Source: an uncultured Collinsella sp.
GTDB taxonomy: Bacteria; Actinomycetota; Coriobacteriia; Coriobacteriales; Coriobacteriaceae
DNA: 64,000 bases
NCBI GenBank assembly: GCA_959027945.1
Contig: CAUFRO010000006.1
Span: 1-64,000 of the forward strand
Direction of reading: 5' to 3'
How positions within the stretch are numbered: position 1 is the stretch's first letter; every line of letters starts with the position of its first letter. Shown here piece by piece: positions 16,109 through 24,830 of the stretch. The notes beneath the pieces were generated by a model. It saw only the letters and a program-made list of their open reading frames with translations. It had not been told where the DNA came from and searched no databases. The position numbers and the translations under genes were made by a program.

Positions 16109-17551
16109 ATGTCTTTGCTAAACCGCGTACAGCAGCTGCCGAAGGGCTTTGTTTGGGGCGCCGCAACCGCCGCGTACCAAACGGAAGGTTCCACGAAGGT
16201 GGCAGGCAAGGGTAAGACCATGTGGGACGATTACCTTGTCGCCCAGGGTCGCTTTTTGCCCGACCCGGCCAGTGATTTCTACAACCGCTACGAGGAGGAT
16301 ATCCGCCTTTCTGCCGAGCATGGACTCAACGCCATCCGTGTGTCCATCGCCTGGACCCGCATCTTCCCCAACGGCGACGATGCCGAGCCCCTCGCCGAGG
16401 GCGTTAAGCACTACCACGAGCTGTTCGCCTGCTGCAAAAAGTATGGCGTCGAGCCCTATGTGTCCCTGCATCACTTTGACTCCCCCGCCGCCCTGTTCAA
16501 CCAGGGCGACTGGCTCAACCGCAAGACCGTCGACGCCTATGTGCGCTATGCCGAGTTCTGCTTCCGCGAGTTCCGCGAGGTCAAGAATTGGTTCACCATC
16601 AACGAGCTCATCAGCCTCTCGCACTCCCAATACATCCAAGGCAACTTCCCGCCCAACCATCACTTTGATGTGACGAGCGGCATCCAGAGCCAGCACAACG
16701 AGCTCGTTGCCCACGCCCGCGCCGTCAACCTGTATAAGGATCTTGACGAGACCGAGCACCTGGGCGGACGCATTGGCATGGTCAACGTCCTGACGCCGGC
16801 ATATCCTGCCACAGACTCGCCCGCCGACCAGCACGCCGCCGACCTGTACAACGCCTTCTACACCGACTTCATCATGGACGGCGCCTTCCTGGGTCACTAC
16901 TCCGCGCGCACCCTCTCACTCATCAACGAGATTCTGCGTGCCAACAACGCCACGCTTACGGTTGAGGACAGCGACATGGAGGAGCTCGCCAAGGCGGCGC
17001 CCCGCAACGATATGTTCGGCCTCAACTACTATCAGTCGGCGTTTATCGCCGCCTACGATGGCGAGTCCACCAACAGCTTTAACGGCACCGGAGACAAGGG
17101 CACCTCGTGCTTTAAGTTTAAGGGCGTCGGGCAGCAGGTCGATATGCCGGGTATCCCCACCACCGACTGGGATTGGCTCATCTACCCGCAAGGCCTCTAC
17201 GACACGCTCAAGCACATCAGCGCCACCTATCCCAACCTCCCCGTCATCTATATCACCGAAAACGGCCTGGGCCACAAGGACCCCGAGCCCGACGCAAACG
17301 GCATCGTCGCCGATCCCGAGCGCATCGACTTTGTCGACCAGCACATGGAGAAGGTGCTCCGGGCGCGCGCCGAGGGCGTCGACGTCCAGGGCTACTTTAT
17401 CTGGAGCCTGCAGGACCAGTTCTCGTGGGCCAACGGCTATAACAAGCGCTACGGCCTGTTCTACATCGACTTCGACACGCAAAAACGCTACATCAAGCAG
17501 TCGGCACTCTGGTACAAGGAGCTCGCCGACACTATGGCGGACGCGCAGTAG
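16109..17551 (+). CDS. 6-phospho-beta-glycosidase (GH1), cassette 2
   Basis: 480-residue GH1 enzyme related to LacG. The acid/base Glu lies in FTINELI (near residue 166), the nucleophile in ITENGLG (near 384), and the phosphate-binding Ser-Lys-Tyr set in SWANGYNKRYG (near 439-448). The ATG at 16109 has GAGAGGG at about 9 nt; the ATG at 16103 would leave only about 3 nt. It differs from the other two copies in having INEL for FNEI and divergent aglycone-site sequence after it, so its preferred phospho-disaccharide may differ. Here the hydrolase precedes its EIICB, the reverse of cassettes 1 and 3. Confidence 0.88.
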   Translation: MSLLNRVQQLPKGFVWGAATAAYQTEGSTKVAGKGKTMWDDYLVAQGRFLPDPASDFYNRYEEDIRLSAEHGLNAIRVSIAWTRIFPNGDDAEPLAEGVKHYHELFACCKKYGVEPYVSLHHFDSPAALFNQGDWLNRKTVDAYVRYAEFCFREFREVKNWFTINELISLSHSQYIQGNFPPNHHFDVTSGIQSQHNELVAHARAVNLYKDLDETEHLGGRIGMVNVLTPAYPATDSPADQHAADLYNAFYTDFIMDGAFLGHYSARTLSLINEILRANNATLTVEDSDMEELAKAAPRNDMFGLNYYQSAFIAAYDGESTNSFNGTGDKGTSCFKFKGVGQQVDMPGIPTTDWDWLIYPQGLYDTLKHISATYPNLPVIYITENGLGHKDPEPDANGIVADPERIDFVDQHMEKVLRARAEGVDVQGYFIWSLQDQFSWANGYNKRYGLFYIDFDTQKRYIKQSALWYKELADTMADAQ

Positions 17552-17572
17552 CGCATCGCCTTGCTTTCCCCC

Positions 17573-17619
17573 GAGAGGGGAGCGGCCCTATGCGATACAA
17601 ACCCAGCCGCTCCCCTCTC
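17573..17619 (+). other. Intercistronic hairpin between GH1 and EIICB
   Basis: GAGAGGGGAGCGGC (17573-17586) pairs perfectly with GCCGCTCCCCTCTC (17606-17619), followed by a C-rich rather than a T-rich run. It is a strong structure between two genes of one operon, probably for processing, stability or partial termination. Confidence 0.6.
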
Positions 17620-17727
17620 TCCCCCTGGGACCGACCCCGCCTGCACCCGGGCTTTTAGCAAGCGGGAGACCATATAGGTTTTCAACGTCCATGCCATTAA
17701 GATTTCATGCAAAGAGGAGCGTGAACT

Positions 17728-19488
17728 ATGGAATCGATCGTTAAGTTCTTGGAGAAAGGTCAGCCGTACTTCGACAAGGTCTCTAAGAACATCTACCTTC
17801 AGGCCATTAAAGACGGCTTTTTGGCAGCAATGCCCATCATCCTGTCTTCTTCTGTCTTCCTGCTTATTTCGACCCTGCCGGGCGTTGTCGCCACGGTCGG
17901 CGGCTTTACGCTGCCCGACTGGTGGAACGTCGACGTCGTGAACTTCTGCAACAAGGTTTACAACTTCACGATGGGCGTCGTGGGCATCATGGTCGCCGGC
18001 ACCACCGCAAGCGCGCTGACCGGCTCCAAGAACCGCCGCATGCCTGCCGGCAAGGCCATCAACGCCACGAGCACCATGGTCGCCGCCATGTGCGCTATGC
18101 TCATCTTGGCCGTTACCCAGACGAGTGCCAAGATCGACGGCGCCGATGTCTCGGTGTTCTTTACCGACAACATGGGCACCAAGGGCCTACTGAGCTCCTT
18201 TGTCGCCGCATTTGCCACGGTCAACATCTATGCCTTCTGCATTAAGCGAGACATCACCATCAAGCTGCCCAAAGAAGTCCCCGGCGCCATCGCCCAGAAC
18301 TTCCGCGACATCTTCGCCTTCAGCTTCTCCATCCTGTTTGTCGCCGTCATCGACGTTATCTGCCGCACCTGCTTGGCCGTCCCGTTTGCCAACGTCATCT
18401 CCACGCTGGTGAGCCCGCTGTTCGCCGCTGCCGATTCCTACGCCGGCCTCGCCCTCATCTGGTTCATGATCCCGCTGTTCTGGTTCATGGGCATCCACGG
18501 CCCCTCGGTCGTTAAGCCTGCCCTCAACGCCGCGCTGTTTGGCAACATCACCACCAACCTCGCCACGCTGCAGGCCGGCGGTCACCCCGCCCTCGCCCTG
18601 ACCGAGAACTTCGGTAACTACATCGGCGAACTCGGCGGCACCGGCGCCACGTTCATTGTCCCGATCATCTTCCTGCTCTTTATGCGCTCCAAGCAGCTCA
18701 AGGCCGTCGGCAAAGCCTCTGTCGTACCCGTGATGTTCGCCGTCAACGAACCGCTGCTGTTCGCCGCGCCCATCATCCTCAACCCGTACTTCCTGATCCC
18801 GTTCCTGTTTGCCCCCGTGGCCAACGTCCTCATTGGTAAGTTCTTCATCGACTTTTTGGGCATGAACGGCTTTATCTATGCCATGCCGTGGGCACTCCCC
18901 GGACCGATCGGCACCTTCATCGACACCAACTTCCAGCCGATCTCTCTGGTCCTGGTTGTCGTCCTGCTGGTCGTTGACTTCTTAATCTACTACCCGTTCT
19001 GCAAGGCCTACGACAACGTCCTGTGCAAGCAGGAGGCCGAGACCCTGGCCGAAGAAGAGGCCGAGGAGACCAAGGCCGTCAAGACCGCTGCCGCCCCCGC
19101 CGTTGAGGCTCCTGTTGTCGAGACCGCTTCTGCCACTGAGGCCTCCGCAGCTCCGTCCGCCCTTAAGGGCAAGGATCTGAGGGTTCTGGTTCTGTGCGCT
19201 GGCGCCGGCACCTCTGCACTGCTCGCCAACGCGCTTAAGGAAGGCGCCGACGAGCTGGGCATCGACATTACCGCCAACGCCGGTGCCTACGGCAGCCACT
19301 ACGCCATCATGGACCAGTACAACGTCATCGTCCTGGCTCCGCAGGTTCGCACCTATTACAACGAGATGAAGGCCGACACCGACCGCCTGGGCATCACGCT
19401 GCTGTCGCCCAAGGGCAAACAGTACATCGACCTCACTAAGGATCCCAAGGGTGCCGTCGCCTGGATCGAGGAAAACCTCGAGGCATAA
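17728..19488 (+). CDS. PTS lactose-family EIICB, cassette 2
   Basis: 586-residue fused IIC-IIB of the lactose/cellobiose family. The IIC domain (about 1-425) has conserved GIHGPSVV and VNEPLLF segments. An acidic/Ala-Val linker runs to about 480. The IIB active Cys is near residue 490 in LVLCAGAGTSALL. GAGGAG lies 9 nt before the ATG. It shares much of its sequence with the EIICBs at 21188 and 26606 (for example KLPKEVPGAIAQNFRDI) and less with the one at 11181, so cassettes 2, 3 and 4 form a subgroup. It follows the GH1 gene by 176 nt with a strong hairpin between them. Confidence 0.92.
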   Translation: MESIVKFLEKGQPYFDKVSKNIYLQAIKDGFLAAMPIILSSSVFLLISTLPGVVATVGGFTLPDWWNVDVVNFCNKVYNFTMGVVGIMVAGTTASALTGSKNRRMPAGKAINATSTMVAAMCAMLILAVTQTSAKIDGADVSVFFTDNMGTKGLLSSFVAAFATVNIYAFCIKRDITIKLPKEVPGAIAQNFRDIFAFSFSILFVAVIDVICRTCLAVPFANVISTLVSPLFAAADSYAGLALIWFMIPLFWFMGIHGPSVVKPALNAALFGNITTNLATLQAGGHPALALTENFGNYIGELGGTGATFIVPIIFLLFMRSKQLKAVGKASVVPVMFAVNEPLLFAAPIILNPYFLIPFLFAPVANVLIGKFFIDFLGMNGFIYAMPWALPGPIGTFIDTNFQPISLVLVVVLLVVDFLIYYPFCKAYDNVLCKQEAETLAEEEAEETKAVKTAAAPAVEAPVVETASATEASAAPSALKGKDLRVLVLCAGAGTSALLANALKEGADELGIDITANAGAYGSHYAIMDQYNVIVLAPQVRTYYNEMKADTDRLGITLLSPKGKQYIDLTKDPKGAVAWIEENLEA

Positions 19489-19520
19489 GACGCTGACACC
19501 ACCTGCCGCTTGCAGACAAT

Positions 19521-19565
19521 AAATGGCCCGTGCATCGATGTGTGATGCGCGGGCCATTTTGTTTA
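19521..19565 (+). terminator. Terminator of cassette 2
   Basis: AAATGGCCCGTGCATC pairs with GATGCGCGGGCCATTT, followed by TTGTTT. Confidence 0.88.
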
Positions 19566-19583
19566 GACCGCACCCGTCCTCCT

Positions 19584-19887
19584 GTTCATCTCAATCTGTA
19601 ACATCTAGCCGAGTTTTTGGGTCCCAGCTGTTACGGATCGAGGTGAACGCACAGGCCAAGCCAAAAATCTCAATCTGTAACATGTAGACCGCTTTTGACC
19701 GCTTAGATGTTACAGATCGAGACAAACAGATGGGTCAATCCAATCAATCTAGATCTGTAACACCTGGCTGGTCATTTCACTCCTAACTGTTACAGATCGA
19801 GACAAACGGAATAAGCCGGGCCGAATTGTCTAAATCTGTAACATCTAGCCGAGTTTTCGGGTCCCACCTGTTACAGATTTAGACGAG
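19584..19887. repeat. Hairpin-repeat cluster 2 (four copies)
   Basis: Copies at 19584-19648 (loop subtype A), 19668-19727 (B), 19748-19807 (C, CTGGCTGGTCATTTCACTCC) and 19826-19887 (A), spaced about 20 bp apart. The cluster fills the gap between the convergent EIICB and LacI genes; the last copy ends 14 bp before the LacI stop. Confidence 0.88.
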
Positions 19888-19901
19888 CAGGCCGAGCACG
19901 T

Positions 19902-20912
19902 CTACGCCCGCAGATCCCTTACGCTGGAACGCTCGACCAACACGCCCGAGACGAGCGTACGGCTTCTGGAGCTCGGGGCTTCCAGACCTGCGACGACCTC
20001 GTTAAGCGCACGGATGCCCAGTTCGCGGTGGCGAAACTTCACCGACGTCAGAATCGAGTTGGGAATCGTCTTGTAGAGCTCATCGTCGAAGCCGATCACG
20101 GACACGTCGTCGGGCACATTGAGCCCTTTGTCACGTAGAGCCATCATCACGCCGTTTGCCATGCAGTCGTTAGCAGCGAGGACCGCCGTGCAATCGGGCT
20201 TATCGGCAAGCACAAGGCCCGCGGCATAGCCACTATCCGCATTCCAATCGCCTTGCAGAGGCTCGGGCGGCTCAATGCCACGTGCCTCGAGTGCCGCTCG
20301 CCAACCTTTCATACGGCACTGGCTCGACAGTGACTCTTTCTTACCAGAGACGAAGTACACGTTCTTGTGCCCGTGGTTCAAGAAGTACTCGCACGCCATG
20401 CGCGCGCCGCCCTCTTGGTCGTCACTGACGGTAGAGCAGGTAGGATGTTCCATCGGTGTGATAATCACCGTCTTGAGGTCTTTCGGCGCCTCAAAGGTAT
20501 CAAAGTCATCGACCATCTGGCGCAGGTTGAAAATCATGCCGTCGACGGGGAGCTGCGACATCCTACGCGCCGCTTCGGCAAGGGTCATCTTCTCCCCCGC
20601 CCGCTTTTTGATCATCGTAAGAGCAAAGCCTCGCTCTTCGGCGGCATCGGCGATACCGTCGATCATGTCCACGGCACCGCCCGACAAGTGGAACAGCACG
20701 ACGCCGATGCACCCGTAACGGCCCAACTTGAGCGAACGCGCGGCAAAGTTGGCTCGAAACCCGAGCGCCTCCATGGCCGAATGAACCTTATCGCGTGTCG
20801 ACTCTCGCACGCTATCGGGCTCGTTGATCACACGCGAAACCGTCTTGAGAGAAACACCCGCGGCAACTGCCACATCGTTCATCGAGACATTTTTCTTGTC
20901 CATCGTTGCCAC
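19902..20912 (-). CDS. LacI-family regulator of cassette 3
   Basis: 336 residues, the most divergent of the four LacI proteins here. HTH: MNDVAVAAGVSLKTVSRVIN; hinge: RANFAARSLKLG; the C-terminal PDDVSVIGFDDELYKTI segment is typical. The first start is GTG (20912) with GGAG at suitable spacing; an in-frame ATG lies at 20903. It is divergent from the EIICB/GH1 pair of cassette 3. The intergenic region holds a perfect 18-bp palindrome that fits the common LacI operator frame but differs from the sites near the other three regulators, in keeping with its distinct recognition helix. Confidence 0.9.
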   Translation of the reverse strand: MATMDKKNVSMNDVAVAAGVSLKTVSRVINEPDSVRESTRDKVHSAMEALGFRANFAARSLKLGRYGCIGVVLFHLSGGAVDMIDGIADAAEERGFALTMIKKRAGEKMTLAEAARRMSQLPVDGMIFNLRQMVDDFDTFEAPKDLKTVIITPMEHPTCSTVSDDQEGGARMACEYFLNHGHKNVYFVSGKKESLSSQCRMKGWRAALEARGIEPPEPLQGDWNADSGYAAGLVLADKPDCTAVLAANDCMANGVMMALRDKGLNVPDDVSVIGFDDELYKTIPNSILTSVKFRHRELGIRALNEVVAGLEAPSSRSRTLVSGVLVERSSVRDLRA

Positions 20913-20985
20913 TGCTTCTCCGCTCGGTTCTCTATCGCTTGTTTTTTGTGTTCTAGCATATACTACCTGCCTGACTGATAAATCA

Positions 20986-21017
20986 ACCGTTTACCGGACA
21001 ATATCGACCACTCACCC
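20986..21017 (+). promoter_or_regulatory. LytTR-like tandem site upstream of cassette 3
   Basis: ACCGTTTACCG (20986-20996) and ACCACTCACCC (21007-21017), 21-bp period, on the same strand as the EIICB gene. Confidence 0.42.
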
Positions 21018-21043
21018 GTATATCCTTGTTGCTCTTCCAAAAA

Positions 21044-21083
21044 TGTCTTACGTTGTCATTAACGAAATGACAACGTTGTCATT
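21044..21083. promoter_or_regulatory. LacI operators of cassette 3
   Basis: AATGACAACGTTGTCATT (21066-21083) is a perfect 18-bp palindrome. TGTCTTACGTTGTCATT (21044-21060) shares its right half. The ACGT centres are 23 bp apart. Confidence 0.65.
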
Positions 21084-21187
21084 TCGCAATGCCTTCCTTA
21101 AACAGGAAGGTTTCCGGGCAGTCCTGACCATCCATCGACGACCAGTTCCATCCACATGCATCGCGCATCAAGTAGCAAAGGAGCTTT

Positions 21188-22966
21188 ATGGACGCCATCG
21201 TAAAGATGCTCGAAAAGCATCAGCCGTTCTTTGAGAAGATCTCGAGGAACATCTACCTCCAGGCTATTAAGGACGGATTCCTTGGGTGCATGCCCATCGT
21301 CCTCACCTCTTCGATCTTTCTGCTGATCGCCACGCTTCCCGGCGTGGTCGGCATCACGCTGCCCCAGCCGCTCATCGACTGGTGCAACAAGCTGTACAAC
21401 TTCACCATGGGTGTCATGGGCATCATGGTTGCCGGCACCACTGCCAAGAACTTCACGGCATCCATGAACCGTCGCATGCCCGCCGGCAAGGTGCTCAACG
21501 ACGGCTCCACCATGGTTGCCGCCCAGTGCAGCATGCTGCTGCTCGCTGTTACGCAGTTCACCACCAAGTTCGACGGCTCCGAGCTTTCGGTCTTCGATTG
21601 CACCAGCATGGGTACGCGCGGTCTGTTCTCGGCCTATATCGCCGCGTTCATTACCGTGTGGGTTTATAAGTTCTGCGTCTCGCGCGATCTGACCATTAAG
21701 CTGCCCAAGGAGGTTCCGGGCGCCATCGCTCAGAACTTCCGCGACATCATCCCCTTTGGCGGCGCTGTCATCATCTGCGGCATCATCGATGTTGTCGTGC
21801 GCAACCTCATGGGCGTTCCGTTCTCCGAGCTGCTCATCAAGCTGCTCTCCCCGCTCTTCACTGCGGCAGAAACCTATCCTGGCCTTATCCTTATCCAGGC
21901 AGCCACCGCGTTCTTCTGGTTCATCGGTGTCCATGGTCCTTCGATTGTCCAGCCGGGCATCGACCCCATCCGTCTTGCCAACCAGGCTGAGAACCTGCAG
22001 GTTCTGCTGGCCGGCGGCCACCCCGCCCACTCCCTCACCTTTAACATGTCGCTCGTGGGTGAGTTCGGCGGCACCGGCGCCACGTTCATCGTGCCGCTTC
22101 TGCTGATTCTCTTTATGAAGTCCAAGCAGCTCAAAGCCGTCGGTAAGGCCTCGATCGTTCCTGTTGCCTTCGCCGTCAACGAACCGCTGCTCTTTGGCGC
22201 GCCGATGATCCTTAACCCCTACATGCTCATCCCCTTTGTTGCCGCCGGCTGCGTCAACGTAAGTGTTGCCAAGTTCTTTATCGACAACGTGGGCATGAAC
22301 GGCTTCTCCTTCGTGGTGCCTTGGGCTACCCCTGCCCCCATCGGCATCTTCATCACCACGAACTTCCAGCTTATCGCCCTGGTATTTGTCGCGATCATCA
22401 TCTTGCTGGACGCCATCATCTACCTGCCATTCTTAAAGGCATACGATAAGCTGCTCTGCGACCAGGAGGCCGAGCGCGCCGCCGAGCTGGGTCTCGAGTC
22501 CGATGGTGCTGCCACCATCGCCGCCAGCACCTCTGCGCCCGCTGCCGAGCAGACCACCGCTTCCGTCGAGCCGACCGCCGCTGCCGCCGACAGCAAGCCT
22601 GTCGCCGATCAGCCCGAGCCCGCCTCCGACGCATCCGCTAAGAAGGACGTCGACGGTCTGAAGGTCCTCGTCCTGTGCGCCGGCGCCGGCACCTCTGCCA
22701 TGCTCGCCAACGCCATCAAGGAAGGTGCCGCACAGACCGGAGAGAACATCGCTTCCTCCGCAGGCGCCTATGGTCAGCACACTGCCATCATGGATCAGTA
22801 CGACGTCATCGTGCTCGCCCCGCAGGTTCGTAGCTACTACAACGACATGAAGGCCGACACCGATCGTCTGGGCATTAAGCTGCTCGCTCCCCGCGGTAAG
22901 GAATATATCGACCTTACTCGCGACCCCGCTGGCGCCATCAAGTGGCTCCGCGAGAACCTCGACTAG
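21188..22966 (+). CDS. PTS lactose-family EIICB, cassette 3
   Basis: 592-residue fused IIC-IIB. IIC (about 1-425) has GVHGPSIV and VNEPLLFGAP. A long Ala/Thr/Glu/Pro linker (about 430-490) precedes IIB with the active Cys near residue 497 in LVLCAGAGTSAML. AAAGGAG lies 5 nt before the ATG. It is very similar to the EIICBs of cassettes 2 and 4 through the N-terminus and the IIB domain. It probably works with the GH1 enzyme encoded next and with the shared IIA at 9266. The exact disaccharide cannot be read from the sequence. Confidence 0.92.
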   Translation: MDAIVKMLEKHQPFFEKISRNIYLQAIKDGFLGCMPIVLTSSIFLLIATLPGVVGITLPQPLIDWCNKLYNFTMGVMGIMVAGTTAKNFTASMNRRMPAGKVLNDGSTMVAAQCSMLLLAVTQFTTKFDGSELSVFDCTSMGTRGLFSAYIAAFITVWVYKFCVSRDLTIKLPKEVPGAIAQNFRDIIPFGGAVIICGIIDVVVRNLMGVPFSELLIKLLSPLFTAAETYPGLILIQAATAFFWFIGVHGPSIVQPGIDPIRLANQAENLQVLLAGGHPAHSLTFNMSLVGEFGGTGATFIVPLLLILFMKSKQLKAVGKASIVPVAFAVNEPLLFGAPMILNPYMLIPFVAAGCVNVSVAKFFIDNVGMNGFSFVVPWATPAPIGIFITTNFQLIALVFVAIIILLDAIIYLPFLKAYDKLLCDQEAERAAELGLESDGAATIAASTSAPAAEQTTASVEPTAAAADSKPVADQPEPASDASAKKDVDGLKVLVLCAGAGTSAMLANAIKEGAAQTGENIASSAGAYGQHTAIMDQYDVIVLAPQVRSYYNDMKADTDRLGIKLLAPRGKEYIDLTRDPAGAIKWLRENLD

Positions 22967-22980
22967 TTCCTCCCTCTGTT

Positions 22981-23007
22981 GGTGCCCGGATCCCCAGTTC
23001 GGGCACC
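22981..23007 (+). other. Intercistronic hairpin between EIICB and GH1
   Basis: GGTGCCCG and CGGGCACC form an 8-bp stem with an approximately 10-nt loop and no T-run, in the same place as the hairpin at 12966-12999. Confidence 0.5.
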
Positions 23008-23041
23008 TCTCCCTATTCGTATCCCACAGAAAGGATGACTC

Positions 23042-24463
23042 ATGACCAACCCCATGCAGTTCCCCGACGGCTTTGTGTTTGGCGGCGCCACCGCCGCTTA
23101 CCAGGTTGAGGGCGAGACCCGCACGCACGGCAAGGGCAAAGTGCCCTGGGACGATTTCCTGGCAGCCCAGGGTCGCTTCTCCCCCGATCCCGCAAGCGAC
23201 TTCTACAACAAGTACCCGGTCGATATCGACCTGTGCCAGCGCTTCGGCATCAACGGTATCCGTGTCTCCATCGCTTGGAGCCGTATCTTCCCCAGTGGCA
23301 CCGGCGAGATTAACCCCGAGGGCGTCGCTTTCTATCACGAGCTCTTTGCCACCTGCAACAAAGCTGGCGTTATCCCCTATGTCACGCTCGATCACTTCGA
23401 TACGCCCGAGGCCTTTTACCAGAACGGCGGCGAGGGCTTCCTGACGCGCACGACGATCGACGCCTTTGTCGAGTACGCCAAGTTCTGCTTTGCCGAGTTC
23501 ACCGAGGTCAAGCACTGGTTTACCTTTAACGAGATTCCCGCGACCGCCGAGGGCAGCTTTATCGTCGGCAACTGGCCGCACGGCGAGAAGTACCGCCTGG
23601 ACAAGGCCTTCCAGCTCATGCACAACATGATGGTGGCCCACGCCAAGGCTGTCGTCGCCTTCCATGAGGGCGGCTTTGAGGGCGAGATCGGCATTGTCCA
23701 GAACCTGGAGCCCAAGTATCCCCTCGATCCCAACAACGCCGCCGACTGCGAGGCAGCTCGCATGGCCGACGTCATCAACAACCGCTGGGTACTCGACGCC
23801 ACCTTCCGCGGCCACTATGCAGCCGACACCATGGAGGCTGCGACCAAGCTGGCCCATATCGCCGGCGGCGAGCTCGACGTCCGCGACGAGGACATCGCCG
23901 CGCTGACCGCCGCGCTCCCCTACAACGATTGCTTGGGCGTCAACACCTACAAGTGCCAGTTCCTGCGTGCTGCCGAGGGCGAAAACGACATCAACCACAA
24001 TGGCACCGGCGACAAGGGCTCCTCGCGCTGGTTCCTCAAGGGCGTGGGCGAGTCATGCGTGCGCGAAGGCGTACCCACCACCGATTGGGACTGGATTATC
24101 TATCCCGAGGGCCTCTACGACCTGCTGCTGCGCATTAAGAACGATTACCCCAACTACAAGAAGATCTACATCACCGAGAACGGTATGGGCTATAAGGACG
24201 ACTTCGAGGACGGCTTTATCGACGATGCCCCTCGTATCGACTACATGCGTCAGCATCTCGCGTGGATCCTCAAGGCGATTGACGGCGGCGTGAACGTCGA
24301 CGGCTACTTTGTGTGGTCGCTGCAGGACCAGTTCTCCTGGACCAACGGCTATAACAAGCGCTATGGCCTGTTCTACATCGACTTTGAGACCCAGAAGCGC
24401 TATCCCAAGGCGAGCGCGTACTGGTACAAGAACGTCTCAGAGACCGGCCTGCTCATGGCCTAA
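23042..24463 (+). CDS. 6-phospho-beta-galactosidase (GH1), cassette 3
   Basis: 473-residue GH1 enzyme, the closest relative in the window of the lacG at 13023; the two share nearly the same N-terminus from FVFGGATAAYQVEGETRT onward. Acid/base Glu164 is in FTFNEIP, the nucleophile Glu379 in ITENGMG, and the phosphate-binding triad in SWTNGYNKRYG (Ser432, Lys439, Tyr441). Compared with lacG the substrate loop reads LDHFDTPEAFYQNGGEGF, closer to classical LacG. GAAAGGATG precedes the ATG. It likely releases galactose-6-phosphate for LacAB. Confidence 0.9.
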   Translation: MTNPMQFPDGFVFGGATAAYQVEGETRTHGKGKVPWDDFLAAQGRFSPDPASDFYNKYPVDIDLCQRFGINGIRVSIAWSRIFPSGTGEINPEGVAFYHELFATCNKAGVIPYVTLDHFDTPEAFYQNGGEGFLTRTTIDAFVEYAKFCFAEFTEVKHWFTFNEIPATAEGSFIVGNWPHGEKYRLDKAFQLMHNMMVAHAKAVVAFHEGGFEGEIGIVQNLEPKYPLDPNNAADCEAARMADVINNRWVLDATFRGHYAADTMEAATKLAHIAGGELDVRDEDIAALTAALPYNDCLGVNTYKCQFLRAAEGENDINHNGTGDKGSSRWFLKGVGESCVREGVPTTDWDWIIYPEGLYDLLLRIKNDYPNYKKIYITENGMGYKDDFEDGFIDDAPRIDYMRQHLAWILKAIDGGVNVDGYFVWSLQDQFSWTNGYNKRYGLFYIDFETQKRYPKASAYWYKNVSETGLLMA

Positions 24464-24485
24464 CTTTTGCCGCATACCCCCTGTC

Positions 24486-24534
24486 GGCCGCATGCGAATC
24501 CCTCCACGGGTTCGCATGCGGCCTTTTTGTTTTG
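24486..24534 (+). terminator. Terminator of cassette 3
   Basis: GGCCGCATGCGAA pairs with TTCGCATGCGGCC, followed by TTTTTGTTTT. Confidence 0.92.
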
Positions 24535-24552
24535 CCCGGGCCTGAGCGGGCC

Positions 24553-24697
24553 GTTTGTCTCAATCTGTAACATCTAGCAGGGATTTTCGGCCCTAGCTGT
24601 TATAGATTTAGACGAACGAGCAACCAGGGCTAAAAGATCTCAATCTGTAACACGTAGCCCACTTTTAACCGTCTAACTGTTACAGATCGAGACAATA
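24553..24697. repeat. Hairpin-repeat cluster 3 (two copies)
   Basis: Copies at 24553-24617 (loop subtype A-like, TAGCAGGGATTTTCGGCCC) and 24638-24697 (subtype B), between the cassette 3 terminator and the Fic promoter. This is the only cluster in a tandem, not convergent, gene gap. Confidence 0.85.
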
Positions 24698-24747
24698 AGA
24701 TAGTCAAATCCGAACTTTCCAAGCAGTTATAAAGCATGGTTTCTAGT

Positions 24748-24822
24748 TTTCGGTATCACGAACATACTTTCGGTATCATTTAATGATATTATGATATCGA
24801 AAGTATGTTCGTGATACCGAAA
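24748..24822. promoter_or_regulatory. Very large palindrome over the fic promoter and ribosome-binding site
   Basis: Two 32-bp arms (24748-24779 and 24791-24822) match at 31 positions around an 11-bp AT-rich centre. Each arm contains the 11-mer TTTCGGTATCA or its near-copy twice, 20 bp apart. The right arm ends inside the AAAGGAG ribosome-binding site of the fic gene. Likely roles are a multimeric operator or an RNA hairpin that hides the ribosome-binding site. Confidence 0.7.
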
Positions 24823-24830
24823 GGAGCCGC

